Shown here piece by piece: positions 41,928 through 50,643 of a DNA stretch of 64,000 nucleotides. The notes beneath the pieces are model-generated. The model saw nothing but the letters and a program-made list of their open reading frames with translations. It made no database searches and was not told where the DNA came from. The position numbers were made by a program, and so were the translations under genes. This DNA comes from Allohahella sp002354735 (lineage in GTDB: Bacteria > Pseudomonadota > Gammaproteobacteria > Pseudomonadales > Oleiphilaceae), in contig NZ_CP172312.1 of assembly GCF_047946665.1 (NCBI RefSeq), positions 558,001-622,000 of the forward strand, written 5' to 3'. Position 1 is the stretch's first letter, and each line of letters starts with the position of its first letter.

Positions 41928-42434
41928 TTAAAGCTCGATATTCAGTCGGTAGTTCTGGCCACTATTGTTATCCCAATAGGTCATGCCGTTGACTTCATAT
42001 TGGACGGCATATTCTATGGTAACGCTTTGACCGCCGGCCCGAGTCTGGCCCGTCACGTAATTGGTCCAGCCCCCTATGTAGTATGAGTCGAGTCGCCCCA
42101 GGGGCGCGAACTCGGTTCCCCACACTTCGTAGCCGTTTGGCAGTTGGTACTTGTACTTCAGATCGGACACCTGAGAAGTCACCCAGGCGTCATCGGTCCA
42201 GAGAACACTGACTGCCTTCCGATACGCAATATTCTGAACAGTGACATCTAGCCAAAAACCTTTCTCCGCCCAGTATTCCGGGGTGGTGCCTGTCGATACA
42301 TCCCAGCTGCCCTGGCCTCTGACTGCCACTTCTGCCGCAGAGCTGGTGCTGGAGAACCCAAAGAAAAGCGAGCACAGCAGTGCTGCCCCTAAAGCATTTC
42401 CTATACTGCTAGCGTCGGTCGTACGAGCCTTCAT
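41928..42434 (-). CDS. Secreted CBM21-like carbohydrate-binding protein
   Basis: 168 residues from the ATG behind GGAG (an upstream frame to 42476 lacks this). A signal peptide ends near STSSAAE. The mature protein resembles a single CBM21/53 starch- or glycogen-binding fold: VTVQNIAYRKAVSVLWTDDAWVTSQ (the NIAF-K-V-VR-T-D-W pattern) and a closing EYAVQYEVNGMTYWDNNSGQNY, whose WDNN-G-NY motif is diagnostic. No catalytic domain is present. In bacteria this domain is rare and usually fused to an amylase. It is convergent with the App1 gene. Confidence 0.7.
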   Translation of the reverse strand: MKARTTDASSIGNALGAALLCSLFFGFSSTSSAAEVAVRGQGSWDVSTGTTPEYWAEKGFWLDVTVQNIAYRKAVSVLWTDDAWVTSQVSDLKYKYQLPNGYEVWGTEFAPLGRLDSYYIGGWTNYVTGQTRAGGQSVTIEYAVQYEVNGMTYWDNNSGQNYRLNIEL

Positions 42435-42724
42435 AAAATCTCCAATAATCCCAGTTGAGTGTCTAGACGCGTCCATTTGCTCTACTACTCATGTTCCAAT
42501 GGAAGGCTATGTAGTTATATAACAACGTGCCTCATCGATCAATGCTTTGGTGTGGGCAAAATGCTGTCATTTTCAAAGGTTTAAGTGGGTTCTGATGTAA
42601 TTATGCTACATTTCAGGCCGCTTCAAGGCAGGGGAGATCTTGCGGAGGCATTCAGTATGCAGCTTTGGCATCGTTGGCGTTTGGCACCAGGAATTCAGAA
42701 CAGGTTCACAAATCGTTAGCCCGG

Positions 42725-42741
42725 CCCCATTCGGGGAGTAG
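42725..42741 (+). promoter_or_regulatory. 17-bp shared motif upstream of the NLP gene
   Basis: CCCCATTCGGGGAGTAG, containing the dyad CCCC-ATTC-GGGG, lies 85 bp before the NLP ATG. The same 17 bases recur upstream of the lipase gene at 51411-51427. Probably a regulator binding site; the regulator is unknown. Confidence 0.5.
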
Positions 42742-42825
42742 TCTTTGCAAACCCCGCATGCCACGCTTCGAGCGTGCCTCAACCACAGCTTATCTACAAA
42801 AACAATAGATGATGGACATGCCAGC

Positions 42826-43632
42826 ATGCTTGAAAAGACACCCTTGAAAGTTTCGATACTGACGACCTCCCTAACCTTGCTTATCACTTCCGGACTCGCC
42901 CACGCCAGCGACTTTGCGATGCTGGATGAAGCACTACCACCCAATGGCATAATCAACAACAAACAACCCGTCTTCGATTTTGATGGCGACGGTTGTTTGC
43001 CCAGCGCAGGCATTAGCCGCTGGGGTCAACAGAATCCGGGACTCAAGACCTCGGGGAGGATTACCGGTGATTGTCGTTCAGGCAACTTCCTCATCACCTC
43101 CAATACCGTGCACCGCTATGTGTGCAAGACAGCTGGTGGCAACCAGTATTGCGGCCACATCTATGCGCTGTACTTTGAAAAGGACCAGCTCTTCGACTGG
43201 TTCGGTGGCGGCCATCGGCATGACTGGGAGCACGCCGCGGTGTGGACAACCAACGGTGTGGTGACTCACGGCACGTATAGCTCGCACGGCAATCAGACGA
43301 CAAAACCCGCGTCAGAACTGCCTTTCGAAAACGGTCACCTGAAGATCGTGTATCACAAGGATGGTGTTACCACGCACGCATTTCGCTTCGCGAAAAGTAA
43401 CGAGTATGCAGAAAACCCTTACGGCTCATTCCTGACCCCGACCATCGTGAGTTGGTATCAGATGGTAGGGGATGGCCTGTCTAATCAGGACATGCGCTGG
43501 AGACTCAACAGCTTCGACTACGGCTCAGCGAATCTGCCGGTGAAGGACAGCAACTTTCTGAATAATATCAACAATGGAAAGCCGTCAAACTATCCCGTGT
43601 TTTCATCTGCCGATGTGAATGCCTCGAACTGA
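42826..43632 (+). CDS. NPP1/NLP-family secreted protein (necrosis-inducing protein-like)
   Basis: 268 residues from ATG 42826 (a TTG at 42745 would add a non-signal leader). The signal peptide MLEKTPLKVSILTTSLTLL ends at LAHA. NLP hallmarks: the start of the fold at QPVFDFDGDGCLPSAGIS, the Cys pair in VHRYVCK and QYCGHIYALYFEKD, and the metal-binding heptapeptide variant GHRHDWEH. In NLPs this site binds a divalent cation and is needed to attack plant membrane sphingolipids. Whether this marine-type version has that target is unknown. Confidence 0.92.
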   Translation: MLEKTPLKVSILTTSLTLLITSGLAHASDFAMLDEALPPNGIINNKQPVFDFDGDGCLPSAGISRWGQQNPGLKTSGRITGDCRSGNFLITSNTVHRYVCKTAGGNQYCGHIYALYFEKDQLFDWFGGGHRHDWEHAAVWTTNGVVTHGTYSSHGNQTTKPASELPFENGHLKIVYHKDGVTTHAFRFAKSNEYAENPYGSFLTPTIVSWYQMVGDGLSNQDMRWRLNSFDYGSANLPVKDSNFLNNINNGKPSNYPVFSSADVNASN

Positions 43633-43659
43633 CACATTTGATCAAAAGGCAGGGAAAGG

Positions 43660-43689
43660 GTAGCCACCGGCATTTCCGCCGGAGGCTAC
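43660..43689 (+). terminator. Hairpin after the NLP gene
   Basis: GTAGCC-A-CCGGC and GCCGG-A-GGCTAC form an 11-bp stem interrupted by one A-A mismatch. It lies 28 bp after the stop. No strong T-run follows. Confidence 0.5.
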
Positions 43690-43784
43690 TGAAGTACAAT
43701 TAGTGGCAGGCAACACCAAGCCTGCCACGCGCGCATGAATCTGATATTGTGAGCGGCGCACTCACAGCACTTTCAAGGAAGATC

Positions 43785-44243
43785 ATGACCAAGCTACTGA
43801 AGATTTCGGCATTTGCACTCGTCTCCATTTTATCACTGCCCGCCTATTCGCAGGATAACACCCAGGTTTTTGCCAACTGTCTGGCTGACTCGCTTAACGG
43901 CAAGGAGCGCAAGGAGTTGGCAAAATGGATATACCTGTCAATGTCGGTTCACCCCACGCTGCAGTCATACTCCAAGTCGAGCGACGAAGACAGGGAACAG
44001 ATCGATCAACGCATTGGGGAACTGGTAACCCGTCTGCTCACCGAGAATTGCCCGTCTGAGCTGCGTGCGGCCAACAAGACCGATTCACTGGCTATTCAAC
44101 GCGGTTTCGAGTTTGTCGGGCAGGTGGCCATGCAGGAAATCATGACGAATAAGGCGACGGCCGAAGCCCTGGCGGGTTACGCGCGTTATATAGACCAGGA
44201 AAAGATAGCTGCGATCGCAACTGGTGAGGCGGCGAGCAAATAA
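43785..44243 (+). CDS. Small secreted protein of unknown function
   Basis: 152 residues from the ATG behind CAAGGAAG (an upstream frame to 43749 has no ribosome site). A signal peptide ends at LPAYSQ. The mature part is helical with two Cys (ANCLADSLNG and TENCPSELRA) that could bond, and ends in a helix (TAEALAGYARYIDQEKIAAIATGEA). No family was recognised. Periplasmic by inference. Confidence 0.6.
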   Translation: MTKLLKISAFALVSILSLPAYSQDNTQVFANCLADSLNGKERKELAKWIYLSMSVHPTLQSYSKSSDEDREQIDQRIGELVTRLLTENCPSELRAANKTDSLAIQRGFEFVGQVAMQEIMTNKATAEALAGYARYIDQEKIAAIATGEAASK

Positions 44244-44307
44244 GCTGCCCTATGCTGATGCACCAAATGCCGCGCCAGGGCGCGATAATTCGACTACAGG
44301 AGTTCTC

Positions 44308-44559
44308 ATGCGATACCTGATTCTGGCGATGCGTACCGCCAAGTTTCAACAATCAGCCATTGAACCACACAAGGCCTACCTGGCTCAGCTCAAGCAGCAA
44401 GGTTTGCTGGAGCTGACCGGGCCATTCACCGACAAGTCCGGCGGCGCGTACCTCATCAGCGCAAAAGACCTCGAGTCGGCACGAGCGATTGCTTTCGAAG
44501 ACCCGATTCACACGAGTGGTTCCTCTGTACTGACTGTTTATGAGTGGGATGCCGTGTAA
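44308..44559 (+). CDS. YciI-family protein
   Basis: 83 residues from the ATG behind CAGGAG. The ferredoxin-like YciI fold is shown by MRYLILAMRTAKF, HKAYLAQLKQQGLLELTGPFTDKSGGAYLI and EDPIHTSGSSVLTVYEWDAV, with the conserved His in the EDPIH motif. YciI proteins are small enzymes of uncertain function. The MerR gene starts directly after its stop codon, so the two are cotranscribed. Confidence 0.82.
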   Translation: MRYLILAMRTAKFQQSAIEPHKAYLAQLKQQGLLELTGPFTDKSGGAYLISAKDLESARAIAFEDPIHTSGSSVLTVYEWDAV

Positions 44560-44979
44560 ATGCTCATTGGCGATCTCGCTAAACGGACCGGCGCCTCTCC
44601 AAAAGCTATTCGTCTCTATGAGGCTCGTGGGCTGCTTTCGCGCGTCAGCCGACAGGGCGCGTATCGCGTTTATACTGAGCAGCACTTCCAGCAGGTACGG
44701 TTGATTCGTCAAGCACAGGCTCTTGGTTTTAGCCTGTCCGAGTTTGGTTCGTTGGCCCATGAGCAAAGCGAGCCTGATTGGGAAAAGGTTCTGCAGCAGC
44801 TGGATGACAAGCGAGCGAGCATTCGTGAAGAGATGCGGTCACTGGCGCAGCTCGAAGCGCAGATTGCGCAGGTACAGATGGAGCTCCAAACCTGCCTTGT
44901 GGAAATGCCATCTCCGGATGTTGCTGCCTGCGAAGACACGAGGAGGCCAGCACTAGCAAGCCAGAGCAGACTCGCTTGA
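44560..44979 (+). CDS. MerR-family regulator
   Basis: 139 residues: MLIGDLAKRTGASPKAIRLYEARGLL is the classic MerR winged helix, then YRVYTEQHFQQVRLIRQAQALGFSLSEF and a coiled-coil dimer region (DKRASIREEMRSLAQLEAQIAQVQMELQ). A Cys pair (LQTCLVEMPSPDVAACED) lies at the C-terminus, as in CueR-type sensors but with different spacing. The operator at 44976-45007 overlaps its stop codon and precedes the flavodoxin-fold reductase it probably regulates. Confidence 0.9.
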   Translation: MLIGDLAKRTGASPKAIRLYEARGLLSRVSRQGAYRVYTEQHFQQVRLIRQAQALGFSLSEFGSLAHEQSEPDWEKVLQQLDDKRASIREEMRSLAQLEAQIAQVQMELQTCLVEMPSPDVAACEDTRRPALASQSRLA

Positions 44980-45007
44980 CTCTGCCCCTAGGGGCAAGCC
45001 TTAGACT
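44976..45007 (+). promoter_or_regulatory. MerR-type promoter for the NAD(P)H reductase gene
   Basis: TTGACT (44976-44981) and TAGACT (45002-45007) are 20 bp apart, with a perfect palindrome TGCCCC-TA-GGGGCA (44983-44996) in the spacer. The overlong spacer with a central dyad is the MerR-promoter signature. The first element overlaps the stop codon of the MerR gene. Confidence 0.75.
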
Positions 45008-45033
45008 TCTCTGATTCTCAGAGGAGTTACGAT

Positions 45034-45612
45034 ATGAACAGCAAGCGTGTTCTGGTGGTGGCGCATCCGCCCAGCGGAAGCTTCGGCCACGCCCTGGCAG
45101 AAGCCTACGTGGCGGAAGCTGAACGAAAGGGCCACGAGGTGAGGGTGATCCGGCTGGATCAACTCATCTTCGATCCCGTCCTGCGTATGGGTTACAGGAT
45201 GGTTCAGGCCCTTGAACCAGATCTGCAGTCCTCACAGACGGATATTCTTTGGGCTGAGCACCTGGTGTTTGTCTATCCCGTCTGGTGGGGCAGCATTCCC
45301 GCCTTGATGAAGGGCTTCCTTGATCGCACGTTCCTGCCAGGTTTTGCATTCAAATATATGCCGGGCAAAATGTTTCCAAAACAGTTGCTGAAGGGCCGTT
45401 CCGCCCATTTGTTGATTACCATGGATACGCCGCCGTGGTATTTTCAGTGGGCTTATCGTGCACCGGCAACACATCAGATGAAGAAGACGACGCTGGAGTT
45501 CTGTGGCGTTCGGCCGGTCCGCACGCTGGCGGTCGGGCCTGTACTCAACTCGACCGCAGCGAAGAGAGAGGCCTGGTTGAACAAGGCTCGTCGTCTCGCA
45601 GCAAGGATTTAA
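45034..45612 (+). CDS. NAD(P)H:quinone reductase-like flavodoxin-fold protein
   Basis: 192 residues. The flavin-binding start VLVVAHPPSGSFGHALAEAYVAEAERKGHEVRVIRL and the FVYPVWWGSIPALMKGFLDRTFLPGFAF motif match the NQO/KefF-type family that reduces quinones or electrophiles. It lies 54 bp after the MerR gene under a MerR-type promoter, suggesting induction by redox or electrophile stress. Cytoplasmic. Confidence 0.88.
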   Translation: MNSKRVLVVAHPPSGSFGHALAEAYVAEAERKGHEVRVIRLDQLIFDPVLRMGYRMVQALEPDLQSSQTDILWAEHLVFVYPVWWGSIPALMKGFLDRTFLPGFAFKYMPGKMFPKQLLKGRSAHLLITMDTPPWYFQWAYRAPATHQMKKTTLEFCGVRPVRTLAVGPVLNSTAAKREAWLNKARRLAARI

Positions 45613-45619
45613 AAGCAAA

Positions 45620-46072
45620 GTGCAGCAATCGGAAATCTCAAAGCTCATTCTCGAGCAATATCAAGGCCTCGTTGCGGTAGACGCCTGGGGCGAACAATCG
45701 TTTTTCTATAACCCCGAAGGTCGTCTTCCGCGGGGCGTCTATTTCGCAACGCTCAAGAGCAAGGATGGCGATAACGACAAGGCATCTCAACTCGGACGCG
45801 TCGGTGTTTTCCGCTTCAATTTCGGTATCAGTAAGTCTGCATACGAAAAAGTGCTCGGCGCGAGACCTGCGAGACCCGCTGCTGGTGGGGTGGTGGACAC
45901 AGGCCATGATTTCACTCAACTGAATACGCTCATGCCTCATCCGGTATACGGATGGATGGCCTGGGTATGCGTTCTCAATCCAGACCTGGCGATGTGGCAG
46001 CATTTACAGCCACTGCTGAACGAATCGTACGGGCTGGCTGTCGAGAAATACACAAAGCGTGTGAAGGACTGA
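45620..46072 (+). CDS. DUF6194-family protein
   Basis: 150 residues from GTG, 7 bp after the reductase. It matches the small family with FFYNPEGRLPRGVYFATLKSKDGDNDKAS, FRFNFGISKSAYEKVLG and MPHPVYGWMAWVCVLNP. No function is known; relatives are found beside resistance and detoxification genes. It probably shares the MerR-controlled transcript. Confidence 0.75.
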   Translation: MQQSEISKLILEQYQGLVAVDAWGEQSFFYNPEGRLPRGVYFATLKSKDGDNDKASQLGRVGVFRFNFGISKSAYEKVLGARPARPAAGGVVDTGHDFTQLNTLMPHPVYGWMAWVCVLNPDLAMWQHLQPLLNESYGLAVEKYTKRVKD

Positions 46073-46316
46073 GTAGAACACCATGGCAGTCGGCATCGCG
46101 CTTTCGCGGTGGGTGCGTTCTACGGCGTCATTGGCGCTGGTCTAGGCACCCTGGCGCCTGGTAGAACGATCCACCAATGGGTCTTTGGCTAACAAGCTCA
46201 GTAGGCCGACTCGATCTTCGAAACGTCGATCAGCAGACTGCAAATCGACAGCAACAGAAAAATAATCTCGGAGGGGGGTATAATGCCGAAACACTCTTAC
46301 GGGCGCTGGACACTGC

Positions 46317-46853
46317 ATGACTGACGACATCAACTATCAGAATAACCCGCTGCACGGCGTCAGCCTGAAAACGCTAGTGACCGAACTGGTCGACCACTAT
46401 GGGTATGAGATTCTTTACGCCTACCTCGAGATCAATTCGTTCAAGAACAAGCCCAGCATTGATTCCAGCGTGAAGTTCCTCAAGAAGACCGATTGGGCGC
46501 GAGAAAAGGTGGAGGCATTCTACCTGTACCAATTCAAGAATCTGCCACGGGCGTCTGCAGAGCAATTCGAGCTGCCGCCTAGAGACCGCATCGTGCCGGA
46601 GAATCAGAAACCTGGCGAGCCAGCGCATCTGAGCCTTGAAGATGCAGAACGTCTGCGTGAAAAGCGTGCTAAAAAAGCTGCCGAACGGCGGGAAAGTGCC
46701 GGCGGCCGGCCTCGTTCCGATTCAAGAACGGGTTCAGGATCAGGCAAGACTTACGGTACTCGAAAAGGTCAGAACGAAACAGGCAGTGGTCCAAAAACGT
46801 CAATGCCTGGGAACGTCGATCCGTGGGCTCACTGGCGGGGCAAGTCAAGCTGA
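46317..46853 (+). CDS. VF530-family (DUF2132) DNA-binding-like protein
   Basis: 178 residues. The N-terminal ~75 residues are the VF530 domain: NNPLHGVSLKTLVTELVDHYGYEIL, SFKNKPSIDSSVKFLKKTDWAREKVEAFYLYQFK. The rest is a basic, low-complexity Gly/Ser/Arg/Lys tail (KRAKKAAERRESAGGRPRSDSRTGSG). VF530 folds like a small DNA-binding domain; its role is unknown. A TATAAT at 46279-46284 is a likely -10 in front. The 244 bp before it hold nothing else supportable. Confidence 0.85.
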   Translation: MTDDINYQNNPLHGVSLKTLVTELVDHYGYEILYAYLEINSFKNKPSIDSSVKFLKKTDWAREKVEAFYLYQFKNLPRASAEQFELPPRDRIVPENQKPGEPAHLSLEDAERLREKRAKKAAERRESAGGRPRSDSRTGSGSGKTYGTRKGQNETGSGPKTSMPGNVDPWAHWRGKSS

Positions 46854-46904
46854 CTTCTTCAATGGCCCAGCTGCGATAGTTAGTATGGATAGTTCTGCAG
46901 GTAT

Positions 46905-47150
46905 ATGAAAGAGCAGAAAGTATCTCGGGGAAAAAAAATCACGAAGCTTATTGTAGTGTTAGCCATTGCTTTGAGTGGGTGTGCGACTACTAAAACAGTG
47001 AGCGTGGGGAAGGACGCTGAAATCGGGAGCAGGTACTGGAACAGCGAAACACACTGCGGGTCAATACCTCGGATCTATAGCGGAATCGGACACAACGCAT
47101 ACTTCGGGTTGTTTGGGGGCAATATCAGAGTGGTAGAAAGCGAAAGATAG
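46905..47150 (+). CDS. Small YceK/YidQ-like lipoprotein
   Basis: 81 residues. A basic N-terminus and hydrophobic run lead to the lipobox ALSGCAT (Cys ~25). The mature part has HCGSIPRIYSGIGHNAYFG, like the C-G-x-I-P-R-x-Y-S-G motif of the YceK/YidQ lipoproteins. It ends shortly after, so it may be a truncated member. The next 199 bp up to the large secreted gene hold no supported gene. Confidence 0.55.
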   Translation: MKEQKVSRGKKITKLIVVLAIALSGCATTKTVSVGKDAEIGSRYWNSETHCGSIPRIYSGIGHNAYFGLFGGNIRVVESER

Positions 47151-47349
47151 TGTCGTAACACTCAAACCTATTGAGGCAGCCTCCAAAAGTGTTTGCGCCT
47201 AACGCCGCTGCGCGAATGCTTGTGACGCCCGTGAGTGTCTCTCCAGCCCAGGTGGTTGGCGAAGAGGCACTGCCGCCTATCGGCCGATAGATGGTCGTGG
47301 ATCGATGCAAGAGGCGAGATGAAGACAGCCTCACCATCGCAAAATAGGT

Positions 47350-50300
47350 CTACCGGACCCTGCTCCAGGGGCCCCTAGGCCAGGTAATTTGTCCCCAATC
47401 GATCAAGTCTTGAATCACAGATTCCCCCACGCCGATCTTTCTCAACTCGAGAATGACCCGGTAGGTATTGCGACCTTGATACGCCCCCAGATCAAAGGTG
47501 CAGACGCCAGAGCATGCAGAGAAATTCGTGCTGTTGCGGTCCTGTACTTTCCTGTTCTGAGTAGCGCCTGCCCAGTTCTGCGCCGTGGCGTTGTTGGCAT
47601 CTTCGACGAAGTCCTCGACCATGGCTTGTGCCAGTCTACCCCAGAGCGGCTGACCCACACTGGACTGGGTTTCAGTGTTGGTCCGATTGCGCCCCGTGCC
47701 ATAGTAGACATAGGGCTGCGCGGTGCGCAGATCCAATCCGGCTTCGATGCCATAGCGGCCACTGGTTTGCAGTTGCCGCTGTTTGATCATGGTCGCCCAG
47801 AAGCGGTAACCCTGGTCGATGTCTGAGTACTGCTGTAGCAGCTCGACATGACTATAGGTGTAAGCAAAATGCGAGGGCATGGTTAGACGATAGCCTGGGT
47901 TGAGGATCATGTTCAGGTGATACCACGCGTTGCTCTCCAGAATGCCCAGCATTTCGTTCTGGCTGAAATACTTCCGGCCCCCACCGACGCCGGTAAAGTG
48001 CGGCGGACGGTCGAAGAGATTGCGACCGTCGGCGACCCAGCCACGGGCTTCGCTGGCGTTGATGCAGCGACCACCTGAGCAGACTGATCTGGTCATGGTC
48101 CGGGATTCCACTTCGAGGTCATTGCTATGAATCACCTCCCACATCTTGACCGAGGCCCAGGCCGTGAGGCCGCGCTTGGCATGCTCAAGGTTCTTCAAAG
48201 AACCGGGATTGATGCTTGTGCAGTTGCTGGAAGTGACCGCAGGAGACGGCAAACGCAGAGCACTCAGCACGGCGCCGTTCAGCCCCCGCATGGGTTCGCC
48301 ATTGTTCAGACCCGACGTGGAGCAGGTCAGGTCGCGACGCAACCAGCTTTTGATGTCGGCGGAGAAACCACCCAGGGTTGCGGGGTTCGGATTAGCCGTC
48401 GCATCGTCGTAGATCTTCTCGTAGTAGGGCATGCCCATATTTCTGCCATTGGCGTCGGACCGGATGGCTGACGCCGAGGTGTTGAAGGCATCATCCGGGT
48501 GGATGATTGGCAACCACTGGTTCCATTCCGGCATCGGGATGTTGATCGGCAACTCTCTCAGGTTCAGCGTGCGATAGCGGTCCACCACAGCGCGAACCGC
48601 ATCGAGGGATGTTCCACGAGGAAACAGGTAGGGTGCCATATCGCTATCGCGATCAAGAACGGCATCGAGGCCGGCACCGGCCGCCCATTCGTAGGCTGGT
48701 TGGCTATCGAGCTCAAGCCCAGGCTGATAAGCAGGGTTCCAGGGACGGGCCTGATCGACGACAGGGATGTCCAGTTGACGGATATAGGACGCGACAAGTT
48801 CGCCTTCTGTTTGCGTCAGACCATGAAATTTGGATCGTTCGATGATCGACTGGTTCGAGAAGTTGAAATACTTGAGATCGCGCCCATCACTGGCGTGACA
48901 ATCCGCACAAGAGGCCTGAAGCTTGCCGGTGACAGCACCCTGACCATTGCCTCGACCATCGAGGCTATCGACCCAGGGATCATAGAGTCTGTTGCGCTGC
49001 TTCCAGAGGCTGGCACCTTTTGCGATATCTCCGGAAGAACTGCGTGGAGCGCTCCAATCGGCGGGATCGTCCTGCACGAAGTCATCGTCGAGCAGGACTT
49101 TTCTGGAAAAGCTGCCATTTTCCAGCAGGTTCAGTTCCAGGATTCTGAAGCCGATGCTGGGCGCTTCGGCGTCCAGGTGTTCAAAGATCAGTGTGTTGCG
49201 GCCAGTTCTAAGCCCACTGACAGGCACCATTAAACGTACGGTGCGGAAGCCACCGCCTATGCCGCCGTAATCCGCCTCGCCACCAATGATCCTGATTTGT
49301 CCGTTACCATACACGCGCCCGTTTTCAGCAAAATGTTTCAACGGAATTGCGGATCCGCCGTTGACTCGTACTGTCGCTTTCGTCTTTGAAGTATTCCTGT
49401 CAAGAGCAATATCGTGATAACCACAGGCGTTACAACGCAGGTACAGGTGGCTGATGCTGGAAACGTCATTGAGTTCGAAGCTGACACTCTTTCTCGTTCC
49501 AGCCGGTCCCAGTACTTCGATTGGTAATCTGACCCCATCATCGCTGCCCCCGTTATCACCGCCGCCCCCGTTACTGGTCACGCTAACCGTGCGGGTCACG
49601 GTAGTAGCCGCATTGCCCGCTGCGTCTCTCACGTCATAGCGCAACGTACTGGTGCCAAGGGCGCCGGTATTGACTGTGCCGGAGACCTGTATGCGGCGAC
49701 TGATATCGCCATCCAGGTCATCTGATGCCGTCGCGCCCGGATCGCTGAAGGCGCTGCCCTGATTCAGGACAATACTGGCACTACCATTGAGGCTGATGAC
49801 GGGCCTGGTGGTGTCCGCAGGAGGCTGGTCTTTACCTGTTGACCAGATAGCGGTGCCCGACGTGTTTCTAAGCACCAGATTACCATCGGCCTGCATGGCC
49901 AGCCTGACGCCGCCTCTGCCATTCGTACCGCTTGACCAGACTGTGCTGCCCGCTGCATTTCTCAATACGAGATTGCCGTCGCCTTGCAGTATGAAACGGG
50001 CGGCACCCTTGCCATTGGTGCCGGTGGACCAGAGTGCCGAACCGGTACCCGCATTGCGCAATACGAGATTGCCATCGCCCTGCAGGATGAGGAAATGTGA
50101 ACCATCAGATGAGGTCAGCCGTTGTTCGGCAACAAGGGTTTGGCCAGAGAGCAGGGTGTCGCCGAAGGTATCGTCAGCTCGATCGAGCAGCTCGACGTCT
50201 ATGCTGTCGAGATTCGGCCCGCCTGCGCTGCTATTGGCCTGAATGCGAACGGTATTACTGCCAGCGCGCAGGTCTACCGTCATGGTATCCGTCCTCCAGC

Positions 50301-50643
50301 TTGTCCAGCCTCCGGTTTGGTTGAACAACAGGTTGCCGCGATTGGCGCCGTTGATGATGGCCGCCGCTTGCCGGGGGCTGCCCCCGCCGTTGGCAAAACG
50401 CAGGGTCAGCTCATATCGGCCATCAGTGGCGACCCTGATGTTGTTCCACTCCATCCACGAACCGTTGCCGCCGAAGTCGACATAGCCGGAGCCGATATAG
50501 CCGACGTGTGTGGACGCTCTGCCGATAGCGCTCGCTGCACTGTAGCCTTCAGCCTGAAAGAGCACACCCGCCTCTACGGCACCCACGCTCACACTTATGA
50601 TGAGCGCAAGCGACACTCGACTAACCCAGCGCTTAAATCTCAT
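47350..50643 (-). CDS. Large secreted mosaic: CBM, bulb lectin, DUF5011 and cytochrome c-type heme site
   Basis: 1097 residues. After a signal peptide (ending near GAVEA) come: residues ~28-155, a CBM6/35-like fold (LFQAEGYSAASAIGRASTHVGYIG ... GGWTSWRTDTMTVDL); ~160-275, a bulb-type mannose lectin with three D-G-N-L-V repeats (LQGDGNLVLRN, MQADGNLVLRN); ~278-355, a DUF5011 Ig fold (GSAFSDPGATASDDLDGDI); then ~370-530 of beta-rich sequence; and a single c-type heme motif CADCH near residue 577. The last ~500 residues match no family I recognise. Possibly an extracellular polysaccharide- or sterol-acting oxidoreductase; this is inference. Confidence 0.75.
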   Translation of the reverse strand: MRFKRWVSRVSLALIISVSVGAVEAGVLFQAEGYSAASAIGRASTHVGYIGSGYVDFGGNGSWMEWNNIRVATDGRYELTLRFANGGGSPRQAAAIINGANRGNLLFNQTGGWTSWRTDTMTVDLRAGSNTVRIQANSSAGGPNLDSIDVELLDRADDTFGDTLLSGQTLVAEQRLTSSDGSHFLILQGDGNLVLRNAGTGSALWSTGTNGKGAARFILQGDGNLVLRNAAGSTVWSSGTNGRGGVRLAMQADGNLVLRNTSGTAIWSTGKDQPPADTTRPVISLNGSASIVLNQGSAFSDPGATASDDLDGDISRRIQVSGTVNTGALGTSTLRYDVRDAAGNAATTVTRTVSVTSNGGGGDNGGSDDGVRLPIEVLGPAGTRKSVSFELNDVSSISHLYLRCNACGYHDIALDRNTSKTKATVRVNGGSAIPLKHFAENGRVYGNGQIRIIGGEADYGGIGGGFRTVRLMVPVSGLRTGRNTLIFEHLDAEAPSIGFRILELNLLENGSFSRKVLLDDDFVQDDPADWSAPRSSSGDIAKGASLWKQRNRLYDPWVDSLDGRGNGQGAVTGKLQASCADCHASDGRDLKYFNFSNQSIIERSKFHGLTQTEGELVASYIRQLDIPVVDQARPWNPAYQPGLELDSQPAYEWAAGAGLDAVLDRDSDMAPYLFPRGTSLDAVRAVVDRYRTLNLRELPINIPMPEWNQWLPIIHPDDAFNTSASAIRSDANGRNMGMPYYEKIYDDATANPNPATLGGFSADIKSWLRRDLTCSTSGLNNGEPMRGLNGAVLSALRLPSPAVTSSNCTSINPGSLKNLEHAKRGLTAWASVKMWEVIHSNDLEVESRTMTRSVCSGGRCINASEARGWVADGRNLFDRPPHFTGVGGGRKYFSQNEMLGILESNAWYHLNMILNPGYRLTMPSHFAYTYSHVELLQQYSDIDQGYRFWATMIKQRQLQTSGRYGIEAGLDLRTAQPYVYYGTGRNRTNTETQSSVGQPLWGRLAQAMVEDFVEDANNATAQNWAGATQNRKVQDRNSTNFSACSGVCTFDLGAYQGRNTYRVILELRKIGVGESVIQDLIDWGQITWPRGPWSRVR

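Noticed and set aside
46080..46200. Possible small gene fragment after DUF6194 (short ATG frame and a Gly/Ala-rich reading)
   Set aside because: Too short, no consistent frame and no family match.
47151..47349. CTAACGCCGC-like attC trace after the small lipoprotein
   Set aside because: No matching right core or stem; isolated resemblance only.
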